The notes beneath the pieces were generated by a model. It was not told the origin of the DNA. It saw only the letters and a program-made list of their open reading frames with translations, and did not search any database. A stretch of DNA of 64,000 nt from Roseateles depolymerans (GTDB lineage Bacteria; Pseudomonadota; Gammaproteobacteria; Burkholderiales; Burkholderiaceae_C): contig NZ_QUMT01000001.1 of the NCBI RefSeq assembly GCF_003387155.1, positions 124,001 through 188,000 on the forward strand. Reading direction: 5' to 3'. Made by a program: the position numbers and the translations under genes. Shown here one piece after another: positions 54,085 to 62,834 of the stretch. The stretch's first letter is position 1. Each line of letters opens with the position of its first letter.

Positions 54085-55065
54085 TCACCCCTTGATCGCG
54101 CCGCCGGACAACTCCCGGTCCCACTGCTGCAACTGCGACAGCGTCGCCGTTGCGCCGCCGCACACGATCACCAGCGCGTTCTTGAACGGCGCCAGCCGCT
54201 CGGGTTGGTCATACACCACCGCCAGCGCCGCACCGCAGGCCGGCTCCACCAGCACCCGATGGTCGTCCATGAAGCGCAGGCAGGCGCGCACGGCTTCGGC
54301 GTCCGACACCAGGGCGCTGCGGATGTCATGGGTCTGCGTCAGGGCGACGGCATGGTCGGCCACCCGCTTGGCGCCCAGCGATGTGGCGATGCTGGTGATG
54401 GCCGGCAGGCTGACCGGCTCGCCGGCGTCCATCGCCGCCTTCAGCGACGCGGCGCCGGTGGTTTCCGCGGCCAGCACCGGGATGTCCGCCAGGCCGTTGC
54501 GCACCAGCCCGGCCATCACGCCGGAGAGCAGCCCACCGCCGCCCACCGCCACCACCACCACGTCCGGCCGTAGCCCGCTGGCGACGACCTCGTCGATCAT
54601 GCTGGCATGACCGTCCCACAGCAGCGGGTCGTCGAAGGGATGCACGAAGGCAGCGTCTGGGGTCAGCAGGCTCGTTGCCAGCTCATTCGCCTCCTGCCAG
54701 GTGCGGCCATGCACCCGCACGTCCGCGCCAAAGAGCGCCAGCAGCGACTTCGCCCGCTCGGTGGTGGTCTCCGGCACCACCACCAGCACCGGCAGACCCA
54801 GCCGCTGGCCGGCATAAGCCACCGCCAGTCCGGCATTGCCACCGCTGGAGCTGATGAAACGGCGAGCACCGCCGCGCGCATAGGTCTCGCAGGCGTGGCC
54901 CACCCCCCGGATCTTGAAGGAGCCCGGCACCTGCAGCGCCTCCATCTTGAGGTGGATGCGGGTGGCGCCCCCGGCCTTCAGGCTCAGGGACTCGATCAGC
55001 GGCGTGGGGGCGTGAAGGGGCACGGCGATGGGGTGGAAAGCGGTCGGGGAGCTTGAGTGTGCCAC
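54085..55065 (-). CDS. PLP-dependent threonine/serine dehydratase-like enzyme
   Basis: This 326-aa protein is a fold-type II PLP enzyme. The PLP lysine is in GSFKIRG, with phosphate-binding loop SSSGGNAG and a Gly-rich VGGGGLLSG; CGGATA ends the pattern. This is typical of serine/threonine ammonia-lyases and racemases. The start at GTG 55065 (VAHSSSPTAFHP) is preferred over an upstream ATG because the first 40 residues there look non-coding. Its end touches the MocR gene's end (convergent). Substrate not fixed. Confidence 0.88.
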   Translation of the reverse strand: MAHSSSPTAFHPIAVPLHAPTPLIESLSLKAGGATRIHLKMEALQVPGSFKIRGVGHACETYARGGARRFISSSGGNAGLAVAYAGQRLGLPVLVVVPETTTERAKSLLALFGADVRVHGRTWQEANELATSLLTPDAAFVHPFDDPLLWDGHASMIDEVVASGLRPDVVVVAVGGGGLLSGVMAGLVRNGLADIPVLAAETTGAASLKAAMDAGEPVSLPAITSIATSLGAKRVADHAVALTQTHDIRSALVSDAEAVRACLRFMDDHRVLVEPACGAALAVVYDQPERLAPFKNALVIVCGGATATLSQLQQWDRELSGGAIKG

Positions 55066-55196
55066 GCGTGGGGGCGGCCGTAGATCGGCGCGACACCCGG
55101 ATGGGAGAGGCCGCCGCTCTTGCTTTCGCGCCTGTGCAACGCGGCGGATCGCCCCACCGGCGATGGGCCTGTCCGTCTGCCGCCACAATCACGCCC

Positions 55197-56159
55197 ATGC
55201 GCGCCCTCATCGAATTGCTCATCCAGCACGACTTCCTGCTCATCTTCCTCGTGACGTTGGCCGCGCGCATTGGGGCCCCGTTGCCGGCAGCTCCGCTGCT
55301 GGTGGTGGCGGGCGGTCTGGCGGCGGCCGGGCGGCTGTCCGGCGTCAGCCTGGTGGTGTCGGCGGTGCTGGCGAACGTGCTGGGGGATGCCCTCTGGTTC
55401 GTGGCCGGCCGCATCCACGGGCATCGCGTGCTGCGCCTGCTCTGCCGCGTCTCCCTGTCCCCCGATGTGTGCGTGCGCCAGAGCGAAAGCCTGATTGCTC
55501 GCTGGGGCGGCAGTTCCCTGCTGGCGGCCAAGTTCCTGCCCGGCATCTCGGTGGTGGCGGCGCCGATGGCCGGGGCACTGGGCATGGGCTGGCGTCGCTT
55601 CATCGCCTATGACGCGGTGGCCGGGCTGGTGTGGACCCTGTGCTTCCTGGGCCTGGGCCTGGTCTTCAGCGACCAGATCCAGGATGTGCTGGACGTGCTG
55701 GCCAATGCCGGCAAGTGGGCTCTGGTCACGCTGGGCCTCCTGCTGGCGGTGGTGGTGGCCTGGCGCTGGTGGCGGCGTCGCAGCATGGCCCGTCAACAGG
55801 GCGAGATCGAACGCATCAGCGTGGAAGATGCCGCAGCGCTGCTGGACCAGGACATGACACCGGTCTTCATCGACGTGCGCAGCGACACTGGCCGCGCCGC
55901 CGACCCGCGCAGCCTGCCGCAGGCGCTGCACATCCCGCTGGCCCGTCTGGCGTCGAAGGCCGAAGAGCTGCCCAAGGACCGATTGCTGGTGCTCTACTGC
56001 AACTGCCCCAACGAGATCTCTGCCGTGACGGGCGCCCGTCAGCTGCAGGACCGCGGCCATGCCCGGGTGCTGGCACTGGAGGGCGGCCTGGATGCGTGGG
56101 AGGTGATCGAGCGCCGTCGCGCGGCGAGCGCTCCGCCGACCAGCGAATCCCTGGCCTGA
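55197..56159 (+). CDS. DedA-family membrane protein fused to a rhodanese domain
   Basis: This 320-aa protein has residues 1-~200 with the DedA/SNARE-associated fold (ARIGAPLPAAPLLVVAGGLAA, NVLGDALWFVAGRIHG, KFLPGISVVAAPMAGALGM) and several membrane helices. A C-terminal rhodanese domain (about 205-305, PVFIDVRSD, active-site Cys in VLYCNCPN) follows. DedA proteins move lipid carriers or ions; rhodaneses transfer sulfur. This fusion is known in proteobacteria, but its joint task is unclear. Confidence 0.88.
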   Translation: MRALIELLIQHDFLLIFLVTLAARIGAPLPAAPLLVVAGGLAAAGRLSGVSLVVSAVLANVLGDALWFVAGRIHGHRVLRLLCRVSLSPDVCVRQSESLIARWGGSSLLAAKFLPGISVVAAPMAGALGMGWRRFIAYDAVAGLVWTLCFLGLGLVFSDQIQDVLDVLANAGKWALVTLGLLLAVVVAWRWWRRRSMARQQGEIERISVEDAAALLDQDMTPVFIDVRSDTGRAADPRSLPQALHIPLARLASKAEELPKDRLLVLYCNCPNEISAVTGARQLQDRGHARVLALEGGLDAWEVIERRRAASAPPTSESLA

Positions 56160-56240
56160 TTCCGCCCTGCCGACCGACGTCCCTCGTTTCGAGGAGGCCT
56201 TCCCCGCCCAGGCTGGCCCGGCACTTGCATACTGGGGGTC

Positions 56241-56732
56241 ATGCAGTGCATGCCCACCATCCTGGATCTGGAAGCCTCCGGCTTCGGCCGCGGCAGTTAC
56301 CCGATCGAGATCGGCTTCGTGCAAGGGCAGGGCCTGCCGTTCTGCTCGCTCATCCAGCCCGCGCCCGACTGGGACCATTGGGACCCGCAGGCGCAAGCGC
56401 TGCACGGCATCTCGCGGGAGCTGCTCCAGCGCCATGGTCGTCCGCGGGAGTGGGTGGCCCAGGAACTCAACAGCCGCCTGTCCGGCCAGACGGTCTACAG
56501 CGACAGCTGGGCCTACGACTACAGCTGGCTGGCCCGGCTGTATGACAGCGTCGGCATGCAGCCCGGCTTCAAGCTGGACGACCTGCGCCGCCTGCTCAGC
56601 GAGGACGAGGCCCTGCGCTTTGGCGACGTCAAGCAGCAGGTCCGCGCCGAGGTGCAACTGAGGCGGCACCGCGCCAGTGCCGATGCCAAGCTGCTGCAGC
56701 TCACGCTGATGCGGGTCAAGCAGCCGGCGTGA
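56241..56732 (+). CDS. DEDD-type 3'-5' exonuclease-like protein
   Basis: This 163-aa protein has ExoI ILDLEASG (Asp-x-Glu), ExoII around YSDSWAYDYSWL and ExoIII-like HRASADAKLL. This matches the DnaQ/RNase T superfamily. It is short and without a fused polymerase, so it probably trims RNA or DNA. It starts at ATG 56241 with GGGGG close upstream. Its 3' end overlaps the convergent cyclase gene by 17 bases. Confidence 0.8.
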   Translation: MQCMPTILDLEASGFGRGSYPIEIGFVQGQGLPFCSLIQPAPDWDHWDPQAQALHGISRELLQRHGRPREWVAQELNSRLSGQTVYSDSWAYDYSWLARLYDSVGMQPGFKLDDLRRLLSEDEALRFGDVKQQVRAEVQLRRHRASADAKLLQLTLMRVKQPA

Positions 56733-59343
56733 CGTCGGAGGCGCACACACTGCCGCAGGCCTGACCCCGACCCGCCCGCTTGGCCCGGTAGAGCTGCGCA
56801 TCCGCCTGGGTCACCAGCGCATTGATGTCCGCCTGCCGCGCCCACTGCACGCAGTAGCCGACGCTGGTGCCGATGTGCAGCTCCAGAGCGCCGATGCGAA
56901 ACGGCATGCTCAGCGCGTGGACCAGCTTGTCCGCCACCACCTGCGCGTCCTCGACCTTGGCCACATGGTGCAGGAACACCGCGAACTCGTCCCCGCCCAG
57001 CCGCGCCACCAGGTCCTGCGGACGCAGCGCATGGCGCAGGCGTCCGGCGACCGCCTTGAGCAGCGCATCGCCGACCGGATGGCCGTACTGGTCATTCACT
57101 GGCTTGAAGCGGTCCAGGTCCAGGTAGAGCAGCGCCACCAGCTCCCCGCGGTCCCGTGCCCGCTCCAGGGCGGTGTCGATATGGCTGGCAAAGCCGGCGC
57201 GGTTGAGCAGCTCGGTGAGCGGGTCGGTGTTGGAGGCTTTCAGCAGGCGGATCTGCTCCTCCTTGGTGTCGGTCACGTCCCGTCCCACGCCATAGGCGCC
57301 GATCGGCTGTCCGGTCTCGCCCAGCAGCGGCCCGTAACTCCATTCGATGTAGCGCGGCGCACCGCGGTCCTGCGCGGCCTCGTCCCGCCATTCCTCGACG
57401 CTGGTCTCGCCTTTCAGGGCCCGTTCAATCTGGAGCCGTGCCAGTGCATAGCGCTGCTCGCCCAGCAGTTGCTCGGCGGTCCACCCCTCCCAGGCTCGCG
57501 GCGCCAGCCCCAGGTTCTGTTCCATCGTGCGGTTGCAGAAGATCACCCGCTGCTCGGTGTCCACCGCCAGCACTTCCACGGCGCTGCTGTGGGCCAGTGC
57601 GCTCATCACCGCCTGGCTGCGCTCACGCTCCCGCTCCACCGCCAGTTCATCGGTGATGTCGCGCAGCATCCAGGAGAAGTTGCGAACGGTCGCCTTCTCG
57701 TCGCGGTGCAGGATCAGCGTGCAGTCCACCGGCAGTTCCCCGCCGGAGCGCATGCGCACCGCCCAGCGGCCATGCCAGTGCCCATCCCGCATCACCGCCG
57801 GCAGGATCTCCCGCTCGAAACGCTCGCCGCCGTCCACGAAGAACTGGCGCTGGTGCAGGTCCTTGGGCGGCGTGTCCCGGTCCATGCCCAGGCGCCTGCG
57901 CACGGCCGGATTGAGGTAGACGATGTGCCCCTGCGGCGAGGTCTGCACGATGTAATCGGGCGAGCTGTCGATGATGGCGCTGAGCATGCGCGTTGCTTCC
58001 TGCTGGCGCGCCGGCTCGGTCACGTCCAGCACGGTGCCGGCATAAGCGACGATGCGGCCATGGACCCGCATCGGCCGGGTGCGCACGGCCAGCACCATCT
58101 CGGTGCCATCGGAGCGCCGGAAATGCCGCAGCCGGTCCATGGCCTGGCCCTCCGCCACGCGTTTCATCCAGTCCTGCCGCGCGGGCTCGCGTTCCTGCAC
58201 CGGCAGGCGTTCCAGCCAGCCCCAGGCCAGGTGCGCCCGGTCCAGTTCCATCAGCTGCAGGTAGGTCTCGTTGGCATAGACGGTGCGACCGTCCAGCGTC
58301 GCCCGGAACAGGCCCATCGGGGACGCATCCGCCGTCGCCTGGCGCTCGGCCTCCGCCAGGCGGGCGCGTGACTGAACTCGGGTGAACCAGAGCATCAGGC
58401 CGATGGCCGTCAGGCTCACCAGCAGCGAAAAGCCCAGCACCGCCCGCCGCTGCACCAGATAGCCGCCCAGCACCCGGTCTTCTTCCAGCGACACGAAGAT
58501 CCGCAGCGGGAAGCTTCGCAGTGTCTGGTAGGCCACCACCCGGTCCTTGCCGTCCAGGGAGGCCTCGCCGATCTCGAAACGTCCGCCCGGCGGGGCACTG
58601 GCCGGCAGCTTGCGGTCGGGGCGATCCTGCACCACGTTGCGGCCGAGCAGCTCCGGCACCTCCGGCACGCGGGCCAGCGCGAGTCCGTCCTCTCGCTCCA
58701 GAAAAATCGCCTGTCCTGGACGCTGCAGGCGTGCCCGGTAGAGCTTGAGCACCATGTCCAGATCGATCAGCGCCACCGCGGCCTGGAACTGGCCGCGGTC
58801 GCCGCTCAGCCGGGTGGACAGCGGCAGCACCAGGCGCGCGCCCGGGCGCAAGCGCAGCGGCCCGCCGACCACCACCGTCTGGGCACGCACGTCCTTGAGT
58901 TCCTGCAGGAAGCTGTCGGGACCCAGCTCCACCAGGGGCGTTGAGCCCGACGGGATGCGCCACAGCCGCCCATCGGTGTGCGCCAGCATGAAGTCGGTGA
59001 CGCCGCGGGAGCCTTCCCGCAAGGTGTCGGCCAGCAGGCTGACGGTGGCGTCCCGGCCTTCTTCCTTGGTGCGCCGCGTCAGCAGCAGCAGGTCCATGGT
59101 GCGCAGGTTGCCTTCGGCCTCCCGCAGCAGGGCGTCGGTTTCGCCGGCGGCGTTGTCGGCCGTGCTCTGCAGTTCCGACTGCACGTCCTGGATCAGCGAG
59201 CGCGGATAGATCAGCGAGAACCAGCCCACCAGGCTCCACAACACCACCAGCACCAGCCCCAGGGACAGGAACGGCCCCAGCACCAGCAGTCGCTGGGCCA
59301 GCGGGGCGGCTTCCGAAGACCGGTTGGGCACGGCGGAGGGCAT
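56716..59343 (-). CDS. Membrane sensor diguanylate cyclase (Cache-PAS-GGDEF)
   Basis: This 875-aa protein has two N-terminal membrane helices (about 20-45 and 290-315) flanking a periplasmic Cache-like sensor. Two or three PAS domains follow (MGLFRATLDGRTVYANE, DSSPDYIVQTSPQGHIVYLNP, NRTMEQNLGLAPRAW). The C-terminal GGDEF domain has an intact RLGGDEF motif and an inhibitory RxxD site (RPQD) five residues before it. It should make c-di-GMP in response to an external signal. Confidence 0.92.
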   Translation of the reverse strand: MPSAVPNRSSEAAPLAQRLLVLGPFLSLGLVLVVLWSLVGWFSLIYPRSLIQDVQSELQSTADNAAGETDALLREAEGNLRTMDLLLLTRRTKEEGRDATVSLLADTLREGSRGVTDFMLAHTDGRLWRIPSGSTPLVELGPDSFLQELKDVRAQTVVVGGPLRLRPGARLVLPLSTRLSGDRGQFQAAVALIDLDMVLKLYRARLQRPGQAIFLEREDGLALARVPEVPELLGRNVVQDRPDRKLPASAPPGGRFEIGEASLDGKDRVVAYQTLRSFPLRIFVSLEEDRVLGGYLVQRRAVLGFSLLVSLTAIGLMLWFTRVQSRARLAEAERQATADASPMGLFRATLDGRTVYANETYLQLMELDRAHLAWGWLERLPVQEREPARQDWMKRVAEGQAMDRLRHFRRSDGTEMVLAVRTRPMRVHGRIVAYAGTVLDVTEPARQQEATRMLSAIIDSSPDYIVQTSPQGHIVYLNPAVRRRLGMDRDTPPKDLHQRQFFVDGGERFEREILPAVMRDGHWHGRWAVRMRSGGELPVDCTLILHRDEKATVRNFSWMLRDITDELAVERERERSQAVMSALAHSSAVEVLAVDTEQRVIFCNRTMEQNLGLAPRAWEGWTAEQLLGEQRYALARLQIERALKGETSVEEWRDEAAQDRGAPRYIEWSYGPLLGETGQPIGAYGVGRDVTDTKEEQIRLLKASNTDPLTELLNRAGFASHIDTALERARDRGELVALLYLDLDRFKPVNDQYGHPVGDALLKAVAGRLRHALRPQDLVARLGGDEFAVFLHHVAKVEDAQVVADKLVHALSMPFRIGALELHIGTSVGYCVQWARQADINALVTQADAQLYRAKRAGRGQACGSVCASDVTPAA

Positions 59344-59447
59344 GCGGCGATTCTCCCCGTCCCGGGCGCGGCGTCATAGCCCGATGCTGTGGGGGAGACC
59401 ACGACTATTTCTCGACTCGGGCGCCAGCGGTGGCGCGGCACAGCGCT

Positions 59448-59759
59448 TCAGTCCGGCGTCAGGTCCTCGGCGGCCGTGGGGCGTTCAGAGCCTTGGGACA
59501 GTTGCGAGAGGCAGCGCAGGCACAGGCACTGGCCGGGATAGTCCCGGCTCAGCTGGGCCTTGAGCGCATCGGTGAGGCGCAGGCCGAAACAGGCGCAGTG
59601 ACCGTCCGCCACGCCGCAGTGGAAGCCGCCGCCGCAGCGCGGGCAGGCGCTGTTGTCCAGCCCGGCGGCATCGGTCGCGGCGCCTGCGGCATCGGCTGAG
59701 CCTGCGCCATCCACTGCGCCTGCGGCTTCCGCGGCTCCTGAGGCGCCCGCTTCGCGCAT
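59448..59759 (-). CDS. Cysteine-rich CWC-like protein
   Basis: This 103-aa protein has an Ala/Gly-rich N-terminal 40 residues, then a cysteine cluster (CPRCGGGFHC, HCACFG, CLCLRC) of a zinc-ribbon type. It resembles the cysteine-rich CWC family, though the CWC triplet here reads CAC. It begins one base beyond the matB stop, so the two may be co-transcribed. Function unknown. Confidence 0.75.
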   Translation of the reverse strand: MREAGASGAAEAAGAVDGAGSADAAGAATDAAGLDNSACPRCGGGFHCGVADGHCACFGLRLTDALKAQLSRDYPGQCLCLRCLSQLSQGSERPTAAEDLTPD

Positions 59760-59760
59760 C

Positions 59761-61320
59761 TCAGGCAAAGGTCTTCCCCAACTGCTCCCGCAGCACGTTC
59801 TTCTGGACCTTGCCCATCGCATTGCGAGGCAGCTCCGTCTGGATGAAGATGTGCTTGGGCACCTTGAAGTTGGCAATGCGGTCCTTCAGCGCCGCGATCA
59901 GCACCTCGCCCTGCAGGCTGGCACCGGCCCGTGGCACGACGACGGCAATCACGCCTTCACCGAAGTCCGGATGCGGCACGCCGATCACGGCCGATTCCGC
60001 CACGCCCGGCAGTTCGTTGAGCCACCCTTCGACCTCCGCCGGGTAGACGTTGTAGCCACCGGAGATGATCAGGTCCTTGCTCCGACCGACGATGGTGACG
60101 TAGCCCCTGGCGTCAGCGCGTCCGACATCGCCGGTCTTGAACCAGCCGTCGGCGGTGAATTCCTCGCGGGTCTTCTCCGGCATGCGCCAGTAGCCGCCGA
60201 AGACATTGGGGCCCTGGACCTGGATATGGCCAATGTCCCCGGGTCCGCAGGGCTGACCCGCGTCGTCGAGGATGCGAAGGCCGACGCCCGGCAACGGACG
60301 TCCCACCGTGCCGCCCACCCGGTCGCCGTCGTCCGGGCGGTAGGGGTTGGAGGTCAGCATCACGGTTTCGCTCATGCCGTAGCGCTCCAGGATGGTGTGT
60401 CCGGTGCGCTGCTGCCAGGCCTGGAAGGTGTCGATCAGCAGCGGCGCGGACCCGCTGATGAACAGCCGCATGCCGGCACAGGCCTGCCGCGTCAGCCCGC
60501 TTTGCTCCAGCAGGCGCACGTAGAGCGTGGGCACGCCCATGAAGATCGTGGCCTCGGCCAGGCGGCCGACCACCGCCGCCGGATCGAACCGGTTGAACCA
60601 CAGCATGCGGGCGCCCGCCAGCAAGGCCCCGTGCGACGCCACGAACAGACCGTGCACATGGAAGATCGGCAAGGCGTGGATCAGCACGTCTTCCGTGCTC
60701 CAGCCCCAGTACCGGTCCAGCACCTGCGCGTTGGACAGCAGGTTGCCGTGGCTCAGCATGGCCCCCTTGCTGCGCCCGGTGGTGCCGCTGGTGTAGAGGA
60801 TGGCGGCCAGGTCGTCCGCCTGGCGCGGCACTGTCTCGAAGACGTCGCTCATCTGCAGCGCCCGGTCCAGCAGGGTGCCGGTGCGGTCGTCATTCAAGCT
60901 GAAGACCCAGGGCACGCCCGACTGGAAGGCCAGCTTGCTGACCCAGCCGAAGTTCTTGCCGGCACACACCACCACCGCCGGCTCGGCATTGCCGATGAAG
61001 TACTCGAGCTCGGCGGCCTGGTAGGCATTGTTCAGCGGCAGGTAGACATGCCCGGCGCGCAGCACCGCCAGGTACAGCATGAGCGCTTCCACGCTCTTGT
61101 CCACCTGCACGGCGATGCGGCTGGCCGGGGGCAGGTCCAGTGAGGCCAGCAGATTGGCCATCATGGCGGTGGCGCGGTCCAGGTCACGCCAGGTGTAGCG
61201 CTGGCCGATGTCCGGTCCGTCGGCGCATTCAATGGCCCAGCGGTCCAGGTCTTGCGGGAAGGAGGCCCGCAGGGCCTCGAACAGGTTGGCGCTGCGGCGG
61301 GAAGCGGAAGAAGTGCTCAT
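59761..61320 (-). CDS. matB: Malonyl-CoA synthetase
   Basis: This 519-aa protein is an AMP-binding enzyme closely following the MatB pattern: SVEALMLYLAVLRAGHVYLPLNNAY, LYTSGTTGRSKGAM (P-loop), ALPIFHVHGLFVASH, RLFISGSAPLL, ERYGMSET and the C-terminal PRNAMGKVQKNVLR lysine motif. MatB activates malonate (and methylmalonate) to the CoA thioester with ATP. Start 61320 (MSTSSAS) follows the Bug receptor gene by 14 bases, so malonate uptake and activation are likely one operon. Confidence 0.9.
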   Translation of the reverse strand: MSTSSASRRSANLFEALRASFPQDLDRWAIECADGPDIGQRYTWRDLDRATAMMANLLASLDLPPASRIAVQVDKSVEALMLYLAVLRAGHVYLPLNNAYQAAELEYFIGNAEPAVVVCAGKNFGWVSKLAFQSGVPWVFSLNDDRTGTLLDRALQMSDVFETVPRQADDLAAILYTSGTTGRSKGAMLSHGNLLSNAQVLDRYWGWSTEDVLIHALPIFHVHGLFVASHGALLAGARMLWFNRFDPAAVVGRLAEATIFMGVPTLYVRLLEQSGLTRQACAGMRLFISGSAPLLIDTFQAWQQRTGHTILERYGMSETVMLTSNPYRPDDGDRVGGTVGRPLPGVGLRILDDAGQPCGPGDIGHIQVQGPNVFGGYWRMPEKTREEFTADGWFKTGDVGRADARGYVTIVGRSKDLIISGGYNVYPAEVEGWLNELPGVAESAVIGVPHPDFGEGVIAVVVPRAGASLQGEVLIAALKDRIANFKVPKHIFIQTELPRNAMGKVQKNVLREQLGKTFA

Positions 61321-61334
61321 GACCCCCATTGTCC

Positions 61335-62348
61335 TCAGTCCAGCTTCGCTCCGCTGGTCTTGACGACCTCGGCCCAGCGCAGGATTTCTCCATGGACGAA
61401 CTTGCCGAAGGCGTCCCCGTACAGGTTGGGCGTGTCGGTGCCCAGGCCGTTCCAGATGGCGCGCAGCTCTTCGGTCGCGAAGGCCTTCTTCAGCTCGGCC
61501 TGCATCGCGGTGATGACGTCCTTGGGCGTGCCCTTGGGCGCCCACAGTCCGTACCAGGTGGCCACCTGGTAGTTGGGGATGCCGGCCTCCACCGCCGACG
61601 GAATGTCGGGGAAACCGGGCGCCCGCTTGGCCGCGCCCACGGCCAGGGCCTTGATGCGACCGCTCTTGATGTGGGTGGCGGACGAGGCCAGGCCGTCGAA
61701 CATGAGGTCCACCTGGCCGGCGATCAGGTCCTGCAGGGCCGGCCCGGCGCCGCGGTAGGGGATGTGGGTGATGAAGGTCTTGGTCTGGATCTTGAACAGC
61801 TCCCCCGCCAGATGGTGGGAGGTGCCGTTGCCGGCCGAGCCGTAGTTCAGCTTGCCCGGGTTCTTGCGCAGCAGGTCCAGCAGGCCGGCCACATCCTTGA
61901 CTGGCACCTTCGACGGATTCACCACGATGACCTGCGGCACGCTGGACAGCAGGCCCACCGGAATGAAGTCCTCCTCCAGCCGGTAGTCCAGTTTCGGATA
62001 CATGGCCGGGGCGATGGCATGGTGCACCGCGCCCATGAAGAAGCTGTAGCCGTCCGGCGACGCCTTGGAGGCCAGCGTCGCGCCGACGGTGCCGCCCGCG
62101 CCGCCCTTGTTGTCGATGATGAACTGGCGGCCGGTCTGCTTGGTCAATTGGGCGCACAGGGGTCGCGCAAAGGTGTCGGTGCCGCCGCCGGCCGGGAAGG
62201 GCACGACCCAGGTCACCGGCTTGTTCGGCCAGCCGGGTTCGGCGCGGGCCAGGCCCGGCCAGCCCGCCGACCCGGCCAGCAGGCCCAGGGACGTACCGGC
62301 CGCCTGACGCAGGACCTGGCGGCGTGAACGGGCTTGATCTTCAGTCAT
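61335..62348 (-). CDS. Bug-type tripartite tricarboxylate transporter binding protein
   Basis: This 337-aa periplasmic protein has a twin-arginine-like signal (SRRQVLRQAAGTSLGLLAG) ending near ARA. The Bug fold follows (WVVPFPAGGGTDTFARP, DNKGGAGGTVGA, PYRGAGPALQDLIAGQVDLMFDG). It probably binds a dicarboxylate such as malonate, given matB next to it, and hands it to a TctAB-type permease that is not in this window. It is the first gene of the operon. Confidence 0.93.
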   Translation of the reverse strand: MTEDQARSRRQVLRQAAGTSLGLLAGSAGWPGLARAEPGWPNKPVTWVVPFPAGGGTDTFARPLCAQLTKQTGRQFIIDNKGGAGGTVGATLASKASPDGYSFFMGAVHHAIAPAMYPKLDYRLEEDFIPVGLLSSVPQVIVVNPSKVPVKDVAGLLDLLRKNPGKLNYGSAGNGTSHHLAGELFKIQTKTFITHIPYRGAGPALQDLIAGQVDLMFDGLASSATHIKSGRIKALAVGAAKRAPGFPDIPSAVEAGIPNYQVATWYGLWAPKGTPKDVITAMQAELKKAFATEELRAIWNGLGTDTPNLYGDAFGKFVHGEILRWAEVVKTSGAKLD

Positions 62349-62834
62349 GACATGTCTCCATCGTGGTCATTGGGGCGCGCCGCGTGAGCGGGGGCGCATG
62401 GGCTGGCCGTGGACCGCGAAGCAGGGGTCGTCACGGGCCGGGATGTGGGTGGGAATGTGGGTGGGGATGACAGGCAGGTGGTCACTGCTCGTGGGCAGGC
62501 GATGTCCCCACGGGTGAAGTCTTCGCGGGGGGCGTCGATGCTGTCCAGCGCATAGAGGTCATCGAAGTCAACAAGGTCATCAAGGTGAGGGACCATCAGA
62601 CCATGCGACTGTTTCATGCCCTTGACCGACCGGTCTGCGGCGGGCCGCCACCCGCCACTGGCGTGTTGCGCGCGAGGAAGTCCAGGAACCAACCATGGCG
62701 CGGGTTATAGAGCGATTTGGGTCGCTTGTGGCTGCTCCCTAACCCGCACTCCGTTCCGCCCGCACGCTGCTACATTGGCCTGAAAAGCTGCCCGAGACGA
62801 GGCAGTGGGTCCTGAGCGCCCACCAGGAGACATC
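62349..62834. other. Divergent intergenic region without a supported gene
   Basis: The 486 bases between the Bug gene and the AAA+ regulator contain GT-rich short repeats around 62440-62470. A 115-aa minus-strand frame is present but has poor coding features. No sigma-54 promoter (-24/-12) was recognised. It is the expected place for promoters and the regulator's binding sites. Confidence 0.6.

Noticed and set aside
62345-62692. 115-aa minus-strand frame before the Bug gene
   Set aside because: Composition changes to Pro/Thr/Ser/Ala low complexity, no ribosome site or family; better read as the intergenic regulatory region.
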